64,000 bases of DNA. Origin: an archaeon (GTDB lineage: Archaea; Methanobacteriota_B; Thermococci; Methanofastidiosales; NM3). The DNA is taken from positions 19,855 to 83,854 of the forward strand of contig RXIG01000004.1 in the NCBI GenBank assembly GCA_004212155.1, in the 5' to 3' direction. Positions 51,403-60,884 of the stretch are shown in pieces (within the stretch, counting starts at the first letter, position 1; each line of letters begins with the position of its first letter). A program made the translations under genes and the position numbers. The notes beneath the pieces are model-generated. The model made no database searches. It saw only the letters and a program-made list of their open reading frames with translations, and was not told the origin of the DNA.

Positions 51403-52958
51403 CGCCTTAGGTTGTGTTCCCTGCACGCACGCACGAATCCAACGAACGGGGGCGAGGGCATCTCGACGCGTGACTTGAACTCAGGGTGGAACTGCGTTGC
51501 CATGAAAAAAGGATGTGATGGTATCTCGAGGATCTCCATGCGCCCGTCAGGGGACATGCCCGAAAAGATGGCTCCGCACGATTCTAACCGTTCTATGAAC
51601 TCATGATTGACCTCGAGCCTATGGCGGTGGCGTTCCTCGATGTCCTCGGCCCCATAGAGCTCGAACGCTTTTGTCCCCTTCTTCAGGTGGACCGGCGATG
51701 CCCCAAGGCGCATGGTCGCACCCATCTTCTCAAGATGCAGCTGCGATTCAAGGAAGCATATCACCTCGGTCCCCCTCTTCTCGAACTCAGTGGACACGGC
51801 ATCGTCGATGCCGCATGCCCTGGAGAACTCGATGACGGCCAGCTGGAATCCGTAGCAGAGTCCCAGATATGGCACGCCGTGCTCCCTGGCATAACGGATG
51901 GCCATGATCTTTCCCTCGGCGCCGCGCGGGCCGAAGCCGCCCGGTACGAGGATGCCGTCATATGGCGTGAGGTCAGACCTTGAGAATGTCTCTGCCCCAA
52001 GCCAGTGTATCCGTACCTCGGTGTTGGTCCAGTAGCCCGCATGCTTGAGCGCCTCGACCACCGAGACGTACGAATCATGGAGTTTTGTATACTTTCCGAC
52101 CAGAGCGATGTCGACAGTGCTCGTGGCAGGATTACAGATCGTCTTTTTCCATGATCCAAGGTCGGGGACGCTGTCGAGCCCGAATCTCGTTGCGATGTGT
52201 TGCCCCACGTTTTGCTTGTTGAGGTGCAGAGGAAGGGAATAGATGTCGTCGACATCCCTGTTCTCGATGACCGCATCCTCCTTGACGTTGCAAAACAGGG
52301 CAAGCTTTGTCCTGACCTCCGGCTGGAGTTGGGTGGTGGTGCGGCATACGAGCATGTCTGGCTTGATCCCTGCGGCCATGAGCTCCCGCACCGAGTGCTG
52401 TGCCGGCTTGGTCTTTTGCTCTCCGACGACGGAGAGCTGCAACACCGGGACGACGTGGACGAACATGACGTCCTCCTCGTTGGCAAGCTGTCTTGCTGCC
52501 TCGAGAAATGGCATGCTCTCGATGTCGCCCACCGTTCCGCCGACTTCTATAATGACAAAGTCCTGTCCTCCCGTGGAAGTGCGAATCATCTCCTTGATCT
52601 CGTTGGTGACGTGTGGGATGATCTGGACCGTCTTACCGAGGTAGTCGCCCCGACGTTCCTTATTGATCACCGACTCGTAGACCTTGCCCGTTGTGATGTT
52701 GTGCGATCGCGATAGCGATACGCTGAGAAAACGTTCGTAATTGCCCAGATCGAGGTCGACCTCCCCCCCGTCGTCGAGCACGAAGACCTCGCCATGCTCG
52801 ATGGGGCTCATCGTACCAGCGTCAATGTTGACATAGGGGTCGATCTTGACAGGATTGACAGAATAGCCCATCGACTGAAGGATCTTGGCGATGGAAGCGG
52901 TGGTGAGGCCCTTTCCGAGGCCTGACAACACACCACCTGTCACTATTATATAGCGCAT
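51399..52958 (-). CDS. pyrG: CTP synthase
   Basis: A 519-residue enzyme converting UTP, ATP and glutamine to CTP. The synthetase domain opens with VTGGVLSGLGKGLTTASIAKIL (P-loop) and has DPYVNIDAGTMSPIEHGEVFVLDDGGE. The glutaminase domain has VPGGFGPRG, nucleophile Cys in LGLCYGFQLAV (near residue 367) and the catalytic His-Glu in TQFHPEF. It is close to the usual length. TTTTTAAAAA at 52981-52990 lies about 27 bp before the ATG, indicating a leaderless message. The 3' end overlaps gcvPB by four bases. Confidence 0.95.
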   Translation of the reverse strand: MRYIIVTGGVLSGLGKGLTTASIAKILQSMGYSVNPVKIDPYVNIDAGTMSPIEHGEVFVLDDGGEVDLDLGNYERFLSVSLSRSHNITTGKVYESVINKERRGDYLGKTVQIIPHVTNEIKEMIRTSTGGQDFVIIEVGGTVGDIESMPFLEAARQLANEEDVMFVHVVPVLQLSVVGEQKTKPAQHSVRELMAAGIKPDMLVCRTTTQLQPEVRTKLALFCNVKEDAVIENRDVDDIYSLPLHLNKQNVGQHIATRFGLDSVPDLGSWKKTICNPATSTVDIALVGKYTKLHDSYVSVVEALKHAGYWTNTEVRIHWLGAETFSRSDLTPYDGILVPGGFGPRGAEGKIMAIRYAREHGVPYLGLCYGFQLAVIEFSRACGIDDAVSTEFEKRGTEVICFLESQLHLEKMGATMRLGASPVHLKKGTKAFELYGAEDIEERHRHRLEVNHEFIERLESCGAIFSGMSPDGRMEILEIPSHPFFMATQFHPEFKSRVEMPSPPFVGFVRACREHNLRR

Positions 52959-53019
52959 GACACACTATATAATAGGTACTTTTTAAAAATTGCTAAACAA
53001 AAAAATGTATAAAGAGGAA

Positions 53020-53787
53020 TTATTCTTCCTCTTCTTCTCCCTCTTCCCCTTCTTCCTCGTCGTCTTCCGGAAGCTGCTTGATGAATGACTCGACCTCCTC
53101 GGGCGTCAGCCTGTTGAACTGGCCCCCTTCGGTAGTGATGACGACAACCTCGATGTTTGAGCTCGTCATCTCCGAGTCCATCGACTTTCGAAGCACGTTG
53201 AGTGAAAGAAGTATGGTCTCTTCCATCGACTTTGTAGGCTCATACTCCCTCTCGAAGAGGTCCATGGCCTGCGGCTTGCCTGAGCCGATGGCAGTTGCCT
53301 TCCATTCGAGGAATGCTCCTGATGGTTCGGTGACAAAGATCTGTGCGCCTTCCGAGTCCACGCCGGCTACGATGAGTGAGACACCAAACGGTCTGAGGCC
53401 ACCATACTGGGTGTGCATCTGCTTGAGGTCGCCTATGCTCTTTGTCAGCGCCATGACCGATATCTCTTCATCATAGGTCAGCTTGTGGACCTGTGCTTGC
53501 ACCCTGGCCCTGTCGACGAGGACGCGGGCATCGGCAATGATGCCGGATGACGCGGTGGCCATATGGTCGTCGATCTGGAAGATCTTCTCGAACGACTCCG
53601 ACTCGACAAGGTTTGATGGAAGGCTCTTGTCAACCGCGAGGACGATACCGTCCTTGCACTTGACACCCAGCGCTGTCGATCCCTTCTTTACGGCCTCTGC
53701 TGCATAGCTCACCTGGTAGAGGCTACCATCCGGTGAGAAGACGGTGATTGCGTGGTCGTATCCGCCGCCACGTGGTCCAAATACCAT
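53020..53787 (-). CDS. psmA: 20S proteasome alpha subunit
   Basis: A 255-residue alpha subunit forming the outer gate rings. The N-terminus has YDHAITVFSPDGSLYQVSYAAEAVKKGSTALGVK, the alpha signature. It lacks the catalytic Thr, as expected. The last 19 residues are almost all Asp/Glu (EDDEEEGEEGEEEEE), a long acidic tail. Its ATG immediately follows the TAA of psmB without a spacer; GGGGG lies before it inside psmB. A T tract follows the stop on this strand. Confidence 0.96.
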   Translation of the reverse strand: MVFGPRGGGYDHAITVFSPDGSLYQVSYAAEAVKKGSTALGVKCKDGIVLAVDKSLPSNLVESESFEKIFQIDDHMATASSGIIADARVLVDRARVQAQVHKLTYDEEISVMALTKSIGDLKQMHTQYGGLRPFGVSLIVAGVDSEGAQIFVTEPSGAFLEWKATAIGSGKPQAMDLFEREYEPTKSMEETILLSLNVLRKSMDSEMTSSNIEVVVITTEGGQFNRLTPEEVESFIKQLPEDDEEEGEEGEEEEE

Positions 53788-54414
53788 TTACGCTCCCCCC
53801 TTGATCGATGCGATGACCGCATCCACTTCCTCATCAGAGTAGTCCTCATAGCCATCCTTCGTGATGACGCTCAGCGAGATACCGTCCCCGGTCGTCATGT
53901 TGCGAGATATGGCGGCCTGAAGGCTGCGCGTGGCCAGCTGCACTGCGTCGTCTTTTGACATGTCCTCTTTGTACCTGTCATCAAGCACCCCATATGCGGC
54001 CTCCATGCCAGCACCGGTTGCGACCATCTTGTCCTCGGATACGCCACCGATAGGGTCGATAGAGTAGACGTGTCCTTCCTTGTCGACGCCTGCGAGGACG
54101 AGCCATGCCATTATCGGGTAATATCGCTGTCCCTGGAGCACGGCCGAAGTGAGCTTTGCAAGTGCACCGGGGCTCATTTTCTTACTGTTCTTTATCTCAT
54201 ACAGCTTGGCCTCGGCGCGAAGCAATCCGACAAGGGATTGAATGTCTCCAACACTCCCTGCAGTGGTTACGCCTATGAAGTCGGTAATTTTCAACACTTT
54301 CTTCGCATTCTTATGAGCGATCATATATCCGAGTGAAACACGTTTGTCTGCGGCCAGCACTACGCCGTCCTTGAAGACCAACGCTACTGTCGTCGTACCT
54401 TTCTTGTTTTCCAT
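53788..54414 (-). CDS. psmB: 20S proteasome beta subunit
   Basis: A 208-residue catalytic subunit. The six-residue propeptide MENKKG precedes TTTVALVFKDGVVLAADKR; self-cleavage before Thr7 exposes the N-terminal nucleophile. The catalytic Asp and Lys (AADKR) are present, and GAGMEAAYGVLD is typical. It is encoded first in a psmB-psmA operon, giving both rings from one message. TATTAAATG-like sequence near 54447-54457 is a likely TATA box; GGAGGAAC lies just before the ATG. Confidence 0.96.
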   Translation of the reverse strand: MENKKGTTTVALVFKDGVVLAADKRVSLGYMIAHKNAKKVLKITDFIGVTTAGSVGDIQSLVGLLRAEAKLYEIKNSKKMSPGALAKLTSAVLQGQRYYPIMAWLVLAGVDKEGHVYSIDPIGGVSEDKMVATGAGMEAAYGVLDDRYKEDMSKDDAVQLATRSLQAAISRNMTTGDGISLSVITKDGYEDYSDEEVDAVIASIKGGA

Positions 54415-54502
54415 GTTCGTTCCTCCAAATAAAAAAAGAAAAGAGAGTTATTAAATGTTTGTACCTGGGTATGTGGCGTCTTCAAATCGATTGATTCGGG
54501 AC

Positions 54503-56185
54503 TTACATGCCCATGCCGGGCATACCGCCGCCACCCATGTCTGGCATACCGCCGCCACCCATCGCAGCACCCTTTCCGAGGTCTGATGCTGCAATGACAT
54601 CATCGATCCTGAGGATCATGATGGCTGCTTCGGATGCCGACTTGACTGCCTGCTCCTTGATCCTGAGCGGTTCGAGAATACCCTCTTCGAACATATCGAC
54701 GGGTTTTCCCTCGAACACGTCGAGACCGATGTTGGTACCATCCGACTCATGTCTGGATCGGAGATTCACAAGCAGGTCTATTGGATCAAGTCCTGCGTTC
54801 TCGGCAAGTGTACGCGGTATGATCTCGAGCGAGTCGGCAAACGCCTTGATGGCAAGCTGCTCCCTTCCGGAGTAGCGGTCTGCGACCTCGCCAAGACGCC
54901 GGGCAATCTCCATATCGATGGCACCGCCGCCTGCGACGACCGTTCCGTCTTCGATGACCGACGCGACCACGCCGATGGCGTCGTCAAGCGCACGCTCGAC
55001 ACTATCGATGAAGTGCTCGGTACCGCCGCGGAGCAGGAGGCTTACCGACTTCGGGTCCTCACAGTCCTCGACGAAGATCATCTCGTCGCCGGCAATCCTT
55101 CGTTCCTCGACAATTCCTGCCTTACCGAGGTCGGATTCGCTGAGATCCTCGATCTTCGTAGCGACACGTGCGTTGGTCGCTCGTGCAAGTGCCTTCATGT
55201 CTGACTTCTTGACGCGGCGCACCGCGAGGATGCCCTCCTTTGCGAGGTAGTGCTGCGCAAGGTCGTCGATGCCCTTCTGGCAGAACACGACGTTCGCACC
55301 GACCGATTTGATCTTCTCGACCATCCTCTGGAGCATGGTCTCTTCCTGTTCGATGAACTTCTGCAACATGTCGGGGTCAGAGATGCGGATCTCAGCATCG
55401 GTCTCGGTCTCCTTGACCTCCATGGCCGTGGCGACGAGGGCGATACGTGCGTCCTTTACCCTTTCTGGCATGCCGGAGTGCACACGTTCCTTGTCAACGA
55501 TAATGCCGTTGATGAGTGTCGAGTCTTCGACGCTTCCGCCGATCTTCTTCTCGATCTTGATGTTGTCGAGATCGACTTCCCAGTTGCCGTTCACTTTCTC
55601 GACAACCTGCTTGACGGCCGCGACGGCGAGCTTGCCGAGCGTGTCTTGCGCCTTCTCGGCGCCCTTGCCCGTCATGGCGGTGTTTGCGACCTTGGTGAGC
55701 ATCTGCTCATCGTCCAAGTCGATATTGGTCGCGATATTTTCCATAATGTTTTGTGCCTCTTCGGCCGCAATCTTGTAACCTGAAGCAATGACTGTGGAGT
55801 GAACGTTTTGTTCAAGCAGTTCCTCTGCCTTCTTGAGCAGCTCGCCAGCTATGACCACTGCGGTCGTCGTACCATCGCCGACCTCGTCATCCTGGGTCTT
55901 GGCCACTTCAACGATCATCTTCGCCGCTGGGTGGGCGATATCCATTTCTTTAAGAATAGTTGCACCATCATTCGTTATAACAACGTCGCCCATGGAATCC
56001 ACGAGCATCTTGTCCATTCCGCGTGGACCAAGTGTTGTCTTGATGGTTTCGGCCACGATTCGACCCGCAAGGATGTTCATCCTCTGCGCGTCTCTTCCCA
56101 TAAACCGCTGTCCACCTTCTTCGGTGACATTCATTGGTTGTTTCATTTGACTCATTTGACCTTCACCTTGACTTCCTTGGTTCAT
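54503..56185 (-). CDS. Thermosome subunit (group II chaperonin)
   Basis: A 560-residue chaperonin subunit. [29 protein letters not shown] and [19 protein letters not shown] are ATP-site signatures. The apical domain with the built-in lid and [16 protein letters not shown] follow. The tail is Gly/Met-rich ([18 protein letters not shown]). Subunits form double rings that fold proteins. GGAGG lies about 12 bases before the ATG; TTTTTATATC (minus strand, near 56233-56242) is the likely TATA box. Only one subunit gene is in the window. Confidence 0.96.
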   Translation of the reverse strand: MNQGSQGEGQMSQMKQPMNVTEEGGQRFMGRDAQRMNILAGRIVAETIKTTLGPRGMDKMLVDSMGDVVITNDGATILKEMDIAHPAAKMIVEVAKTQDDEVGDGTTTAVVIAGELLKKAEELLEQNVHSTVIASGYKIAAEEAQNIMENIATNIDLDDEQMLTKVANTAMTGKGAEKAQDTLGKLAVAAVKQVVEKVNGNWEVDLDNIKIEKKIGGSVEDSTLINGIIVDKERVHSGMPERVKDARIALVATAMEVKETETDAEIRISDPDMLQKFIEQEETMLQRMVEKIKSVGANVVFCQKGIDDLAQHYLAKEGILAVRRVKKSDMKALARATNARVATKIEDLSESDLGKAGIVEERRIAGDEMIFVEDCEDPKSVSLLLRGGTEHFIDSVERALDDAIGVVASVIEDGTVVAGGGAIDMEIARRLGEVADRYSGREQLAIKAFADSLEIIPRTLAENAGLDPIDLLVNLRSRHESDGTNIGLDVFEGKPVDMFEEGILEPLRIKEQAVKSASEAAIMILRIDDVIAASDLGKGAAMGGGGMPDMGGGGMPGMGM

Positions 56186-56278
56186 ATTGTATCGTCCTCC
56201 TTTCGGAGTACACTAAAAGACGGATTACTATTGATATAAAAAGATTTTGGTTTTACAAAGAAGTAAACATACTGAAAG

Positions 56279-57244
56279 TTAATCTAACTTTTCTTTACGT
56301 TCCTTCACGTATTCGAGAATGGTGTCGTAATCCGAGATATTGTTCATCTCAGTGCGCAGCACGATGGGAACGCCCTTGATGATCCTCTGTGTCGTCTTTG
56401 CATCGAGTATGAAGAATGCATCCTTGTTAAGCAGTTCCGATATCTCGCGCACGACCATGATACGCTTTTTCACGCTGCGAAGGTCCATGTCGCTTATGCC
56501 CGTTAGCATGAAGAACGTGTCCTCGTTTTCATCCTCCTTGACGACGGCGTCAAAAGGGGTGCGGTCCATGGGATGGGCCTCGACACCGATTGTTTCAAAG
56601 AGTGCGTAGACATCACGCTCAAACGATGTCTTTGGGCGACGATCCACCGGTTCCTTGAATATCTCCAGGCGCTTCTGGAGGTCGCACGGTTTAATGAGTG
56701 GCATGTCGACGAGGTCCTCTATCTTGATGGCCGTGTTGAGCTCTATGCCGCGCTCCGAGTGTTCGTAGTCATAGAGTGTGCTGCGCGATATGCCGATCTC
56801 CTTTGCGAAGTCGGAGAGGGAAAATCCCATCTGCTCGCGGATACGCTTGAGAAGCTCGCCTTCGATACGCACGTAGAGTCCGCCCCTGTCTGCATAGACG
56901 AGGGGAGGCACGTCCTCGACGACTGTCTGCTCAAGCGTCTCTATCGACACGACCGGTATGTCATCCCTGCTGTGCACGACACCGACATGGAGCATCTCGT
57001 GCTTGGTGCGCATGCTCACGATGATGGGGTGAGCCTTGAAATAGTAGCAGAGTTGCTTGAGCGCATCGATATATTCGTGCGAGAGCGAGTCGACATTGGG
57101 TATGGTCTTCACTAGGAACGTGCACATCTTGCCTCTTGCTATGATGTCATAGCATGAACGCAAAGAGCACACGGACGTCTCGAATCCTGCCTTCCTGAAG
57201 ACCTTTTCAGTGGCAGAGATAAGCGTTTCCCTCTCGCCCTCCAT
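56279..57244 (-). CDS. HTH-type transcriptional regulator, COG1395 family
   Basis: A 321-residue archaeal regulator. The N-terminal 110 residues look like a restriction-endonuclease-like or sensor domain (FRKAGFETSVCSLRSCYDIIARGKMCTFLVK). A Cro/cI-type HTH follows at about 133-165 (LLKRIREQMGFSLSDFAKEIGISRSTLYDYEHSERG). The C-terminal half repeats an alpha/beta pattern (FERDVYALFETIGVEAHPMDRTPFDAVVK). The family is conserved in euryarchaea with unknown targets. The minus-strand element GTTTTTAAT at about 57268-57276 lies near -26 of the ATG. The divergent neighbour is tiaS. Confidence 0.87.
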   Translation of the reverse strand: MEGERETLISATEKVFRKAGFETSVCSLRSCYDIIARGKMCTFLVKTIPNVDSLSHEYIDALKQLCYYFKAHPIIVSMRTKHEMLHVGVVHSRDDIPVVSIETLEQTVVEDVPPLVYADRGGLYVRIEGELLKRIREQMGFSLSDFAKEIGISRSTLYDYEHSERGIELNTAIKIEDLVDMPLIKPCDLQKRLEIFKEPVDRRPKTSFERDVYALFETIGVEAHPMDRTPFDAVVKEDENEDTFFMLTGISDMDLRSVKKRIMVVREISELLNKDAFFILDAKTTQRIIKGVPIVLRTEMNNISDYDTILEYVKERKEKLD

Positions 57245-57248
57245 GCGT

Positions 57249-57258
57249 AATTATAAAT
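57249..57258 (+). promoter_or_regulatory. TATA box of tiaS
   Basis: AATTATAAAT is centred about 29 bp before the ATG at 57283, consistent with an almost leaderless message. Confidence 0.45.
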
Positions 57259-57282
57259 AACGACCGCATTAAAAACGTTTCC

Positions 57283-58521
57283 ATGCACGTGGGAATCGAC
57301 GATACCGACTCTCGGACCGGGATGTGCACCACCTATCTGTGCAAACTCATCATTGATGCCCTGGCAACGAGGGGCACGGTCAGGGGGCTCCCCCGGCTGA
57401 TTCGCCTCAATCCGAACATCCCATACAAGACGAGGGGTAACGGCGCGCTGTCGTTTTCGTTTGAAGGGCCCAGGGACGCCGCCATTTCCATCATCTCTTC
57501 GTTCCTTGATGCATATTACGAGCATGATGAGAACACCAATCCTGGCGTCGTTGTGGTAAGCGATGAGAACGTATCCGATCTTGGCGGCCACTATCTTCGT
57601 GCGCTTCACAACGTCGTCACGATCGAAGAGGCCAATGAGGTGGCAGACTCGGTCGATGCTTATGTGATGACGCGGGGCAATGGACGGGGCCTGATAGGCG
57701 CGCTAGCCGCCGTGGGCGCAAGCGTGCCGTCACCGACCTACGAGCTCATCGCCTACCGCCGCCCTTCAGCCATGGGTTCACAACGCTATGTGGACGCCGA
57801 GAGCGTTAGGGACGTCGAGATGCGCTATAGCCCCACGATCTTTGACTCATACGATTGGAAGAACAAGTATGTGGCGATCGCGCCCAACTCGCCGTGTCCC
57901 GTGCTCTATGGCATTCGCGGCACCGACCCACACGTCCTATACGAGGCAGCACGCGCAATACGGAGCGAACCAGTCGAGAAGCTTCAGCTCTTCCTTACCA
58001 ATCAGGCGACTGATGCGCACATCGTCGACAAGCGCATTTGCGAAGCCGGGCCTTACGAATCGGTGCATGTCCCATGTGCCGTGAGCGAGCGCCCCCACTT
58101 CGAGCACAAAGGGCACCTGTTTTTCAAGGTCGAGGATGGCTCGGGGTCGCTCATATGTGCCGCATACGAGCCAACCAAGGAGTTTAGGAACGTGATGGCA
58201 CGGCTCGTACCCGGTGACCGCATCGAGGTGTGGGGCGGCGTTAAGGACACGGACTACGGCCGCACCATCAACCTTGAGAAGGTGCGCGTCGTGGAACTTG
58301 CCAATATAGTTAAAAACGAGGTGCCGGCGTGCTGTGGGACGAGGATGCGGTCAGTGGGTGCAAACAAGGGATATCGCTGCAAGAAGTGCGGCCGCCGCAT
58401 CACCCACGAGGATGTCTCGACACGGTCCATACCACGAGATATCGATACAGGGTATTACGAGGTGCCCGTCATAGCGCGACGCCACCTCGCACGCCCGCTC
58501 GTACTCGGGATCACCTTGTGA
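57283..58521 (+). CDS. tiaS: tRNA(Ile2) 2-agmatinylcytidine synthetase
   Basis: A 412-residue enzyme attaching agmatine to C34 of the AUA-reading tRNA-Ile, so that it decodes AUA and is charged with isoleucine. MHVGIDDTDSRTGMCTTYL is the N-terminal kinase-like motif; the FLD and middle domains follow, with GNGRGLIGALAAVG. An OB fold (VSERPHFEHKGHLFFKVEDGSG) precedes a zinc ribbon at about 350-370 (CCGTRMRS...YRCKKCGRRI). All domains are present. It is essential in archaea that read AUA with this tRNA. Confidence 0.94.
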   Translation: MHVGIDDTDSRTGMCTTYLCKLIIDALATRGTVRGLPRLIRLNPNIPYKTRGNGALSFSFEGPRDAAISIISSFLDAYYEHDENTNPGVVVVSDENVSDLGGHYLRALHNVVTIEEANEVADSVDAYVMTRGNGRGLIGALAAVGASVPSPTYELIAYRRPSAMGSQRYVDAESVRDVEMRYSPTIFDSYDWKNKYVAIAPNSPCPVLYGIRGTDPHVLYEAARAIRSEPVEKLQLFLTNQATDAHIVDKRICEAGPYESVHVPCAVSERPHFEHKGHLFFKVEDGSGSLICAAYEPTKEFRNVMARLVPGDRIEVWGGVKDTDYGRTINLEKVRVVELANIVKNEVPACCGTRMRSVGANKGYRCKKCGRRITHEDVSTRSIPRDIDTGYYEVPVIARRHLARPLVLGITL

Positions 58522-58563
58522 GCATTCACGAGCATTTATAAAGATACCAGACAATCGTTGGCC

Positions 58564-59526
58564 ATGGAATCGAAGGTCTATGTGTCACAGTTACGGGAGG
58601 GCATGGCCATCGACTCGTACTTCGTGGTCGCCGAAAAAGAGCTTCTCGACTTCAAGACCAAACCAGGCCGCTATCTGCAGGTCAAGTTCAAGGATCGGAC
58701 CGGCGACATATGGGGCAAGTGCTGGGACGAGGCTGTCGAGACGGCGGAGCTTTTCGAGGTGGGCGATGTCGTGCGTGTTCGGGGCGACATCTCATCCTAC
58801 AGCGGGCGACTCCAGCTCCTCTTCACGCGAAAGGGCGTCTCACGTGAGGAATCTTACGATATCAAGCATTTCATTGAGAGCACGCCTGCAGATGTCGATG
58901 CGCTCTATGCACAGCTTCATACCATCTGCTCGTCGTTTTCGAATGAACACCTCCGAGCGCTCTTGCTCTCATACTTTGACGACCCTGCATTCCAGGAGGC
59001 GTTCAAACAGGCCCCTGGGGCCAAGTCGCACCACCATAACTACTTGGGCGGATTGATCGAACACACACATTCCGTGACGTTCATTTGCAGGACGATGGCA
59101 AAGCTCTATCCCTCACTTGACAAGGAACTCCTCCTTGCCGGCGCACTGCTCCATGATGTGGGCAAGCTGAAAAGCTATGATGTTGGCGTCCTCATCGACA
59201 TCACGCCGGAAGGCGGCCTTTTCGACCACGTCGTGCTTAGCTACGAATGGATCAATGCATCCATTGATGCGATTGACGGGTTCCCACGCGAGCTCTCGCG
59301 GCGTCTCCTTCACATCATCCTCTCGCATCACGGCCATCGAGAGTGGGGTTCACCTGTTGAACCGATGATCCCCGAAGCGTCAGTGCTGGCTCATGCAGAC
59401 CTGCTCGATTCGCAGACCAGCGAGTTCCTCAAGGTCATGAAAGAGCTTTCGCAGGACACGTTCACCGCCTGGAGCGGCTATTCGCGCAGATTGGGCAAGT
59501 ACATATATCTGGGTGAGGGAGAGTGA
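58564..59526 (+). CDS. OB-fold/HD-domain nuclease (YhaM-like)
   Basis: A 320-residue protein. An N-terminal OB fold (YFVVAEKELLDFKTKPGRYLQVKFKDRTGDIWGKCWD...FEVGDVVRVRGDISSY) joins an HD domain. That domain has HHHNYLGGLIEHTHSV, LLHDVGKLKSY (HD near residue 197), ILSHHGHREWGSP and VLAHADLLDS. The layout matches bacterial YhaM 3'-5' exoribonucleases. A nuclease acting on RNA or ssDNA is the best guess. Start: TATA-like ATTTATAAAG at 58534-58543 is about 25 bp before the ATG at 58564, so a leaderless start is favoured over TTG at 58558. pth2 overlaps by four bases. Confidence 0.83.
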   Translation: MESKVYVSQLREGMAIDSYFVVAEKELLDFKTKPGRYLQVKFKDRTGDIWGKCWDEAVETAELFEVGDVVRVRGDISSYSGRLQLLFTRKGVSREESYDIKHFIESTPADVDALYAQLHTICSSFSNEHLRALLLSYFDDPAFQEAFKQAPGAKSHHHNYLGGLIEHTHSVTFICRTMAKLYPSLDKELLLAGALLHDVGKLKSYDVGVLIDITPEGGLFDHVVLSYEWINASIDAIDGFPRELSRRLLHIILSHHGHREWGSPVEPMIPEASVLAHADLLDSQTSEFLKVMKELSQDTFTAWSGYSRRLGKYIYLGEGE

Positions 59527-59882
59527 ACTTCGACTTCAAGCTCGTCGTTGCCGTGCGCCGAGACCTTAAGCTTTCAAAGGGCAAGATGGCTGCACAGGTC
59601 GCACATGCTGCAGTGATGTGTGCTACGAAGTCACGCTCGAGTCATCCCGAATGGTATCGCAGGTGGATAGGCGAGGGCCAAAAGAAGGTCGTCGTCTACG
59701 TGGATACCACAGAGGATCTGCTGGCCACCTACAATGCAGCCCTCTCCGCTAAGCTTCCCGCTACCCTCGTACGCGATGCAGGGCATACCGAGATACCGGC
59801 AGGAACGCTCACCGTGGCAGGCATAGGTCCTGGCCCCGAAGAAAAGGTCGATGAGATCACTGGGCATTTGAAGCTTGTATGA
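59523..59882 (+). CDS. pth2: Peptidyl-tRNA hydrolase, archaeal/eukaryal type (Pth2)
   Basis: A 119-residue hydrolase that frees tRNA from stalled peptidyl-tRNA. FKLVVAVRRDLKLSKGKMAAQVAHAAVMC is the family signature with the catalytic Lys and the following helix. VVVYVDTTEDLLATYNAA and DAGHTEIPAGTLTVAGIGPGPEEKVDEITGHLKL complete it. It starts with GTG, overlapping the stop of the OB-HD gene (GTGA), so the two are coupled. Confidence 0.95.
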   Translation: MNFDFKLVVAVRRDLKLSKGKMAAQVAHAAVMCATKSRSSHPEWYRRWIGEGQKKVVVYVDTTEDLLATYNAALSAKLPATLVRDAGHTEIPAGTLTVAGIGPGPEEKVDEITGHLKLV

Positions 59883-59890
59883 CGGGGGCA

Positions 59891-59950
59891 CGGACCCCAA
59901 TCCCCCTTGCAAGGGCTAGAATTCAGGATTTGGTCCGCTTTTTTCTTTTA
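59891..59950 (+). terminator. Compound hairpin terminator after pth2
   Basis: CGGACC...AATCC (59891-59902) pairs with GGATTTGGTCCG (59926-59937), enclosing the palindrome CCCTTGCAAGGG (59904-59915). A T-rich tract follows at 59939-59949. It begins eight bases after the pth2 stop and ends well before the prs TATA box (TTTTTAAAT, near 59963-59971). Confidence 0.7.
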
Positions 59951-59992
59951 GCATAGCAATCTTTTTAAATTTGCCAATCTTCTTCTTTCATA

Positions 59993-60883
59993 ATGAGAGC
60001 TATAATGGGTCCATCTTCTGATATATTGGAAAAGTTGGCAAAAGATTTGGAAATACCGTATGTACCTCTTGAAATGCGCATGTTCCCTGATGGAGAGGTA
60101 TGTCCCCGGATCACGAACGTAGAGGATTACGACCGGGTCTACCTGTTCAATCGTGCCGATTACAGAACGTTTGACCCAAATAGGTATCTCATCGAGTTCT
60201 ACCTCATGGCAAAGACGCTTGAGGATATGGACATAAAACGTATCGAGATCATCATGCCCTACTTGCCGTATGGTCGTCAGGACAAAGTGTTTCGCCTCGG
60301 TGAACCATTCTCATTACAATACATCTTGGAGTTCTTTGCACAAAGTGGTGTTTCCAGGATGTATACGCTTATGGCACACATCACGCGCCTATCGGAGATA
60401 ATGGACATTACCAAGGGTATGCGTGTTATCAATATCAGCGTCGTCGATGCGATCGTCTCCTACGTCCGCAGGCTCAATCTCGATAACCCTTACGTCATCG
60501 GCCCTGATACGGAAAGCGAGAAGTGGGCAGACGCCCTCTCTCACAAGCTCGATGCCGAGTACACGGTCCTCGACAAGACGCGCGACATCAACACCGGCGA
60601 GGTGAGGACGAAGGGCCCACTGCCAAACCTCACTGGCAGGCAAGTGGTCATCATCGATGATATCGTCTCCACGGGCAAGACTATCGAGAACGCCGTGAAA
60701 CTTATCCGGGAGAAGCGTCCCGACTCCATTCACGTCGTTGTCGTTCATGGCATCTTCTCGGGAAATGCGATAGACAGGCTCTCCAAGTACGATATCAACA
60801 TTGCGACATCAAACACCATATATAATCCGTTCTCGACCATCTGTGTCGAGGACCTCATCACGAGAGCGATCAAGAAGTGGTAG
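59993..60883 (+). CDS. prs: Ribose-phosphate pyrophosphokinase (PRPP synthetase)
   Basis: A 296-residue enzyme making PRPP from ribose-5-phosphate and ATP, for nucleotide and NAD synthesis. MRMFPDGEVCPRI, IMPYLPYGRQDKVFRLGEPFS (catalytic flexible loop region) and the PRPP-binding loop VVIIDDIVSTGKT (near residue 220) are clear. It is slightly shorter than bacterial enzymes, as in archaea. TTTTTAAAT near 59963-59971 lies about 26 bp before the ATG, so the message is probably leaderless. tyrS starts one base after its stop. Confidence 0.95.
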   Translation: MRAIMGPSSDILEKLAKDLEIPYVPLEMRMFPDGEVCPRITNVEDYDRVYLFNRADYRTFDPNRYLIEFYLMAKTLEDMDIKRIEIIMPYLPYGRQDKVFRLGEPFSLQYILEFFAQSGVSRMYTLMAHITRLSEIMDITKGMRVINISVVDAIVSYVRRLNLDNPYVIGPDTESEKWADALSHKLDAEYTVLDKTRDINTGEVRTKGPLPNLTGRQVVIIDDIVSTGKTIENAVKLIREKRPDSIHVVVVHGIFSGNAIDRLSKYDINIATSNTIYNPFSTICVEDLITRAIKKW

Positions 60884-60884
60884 C

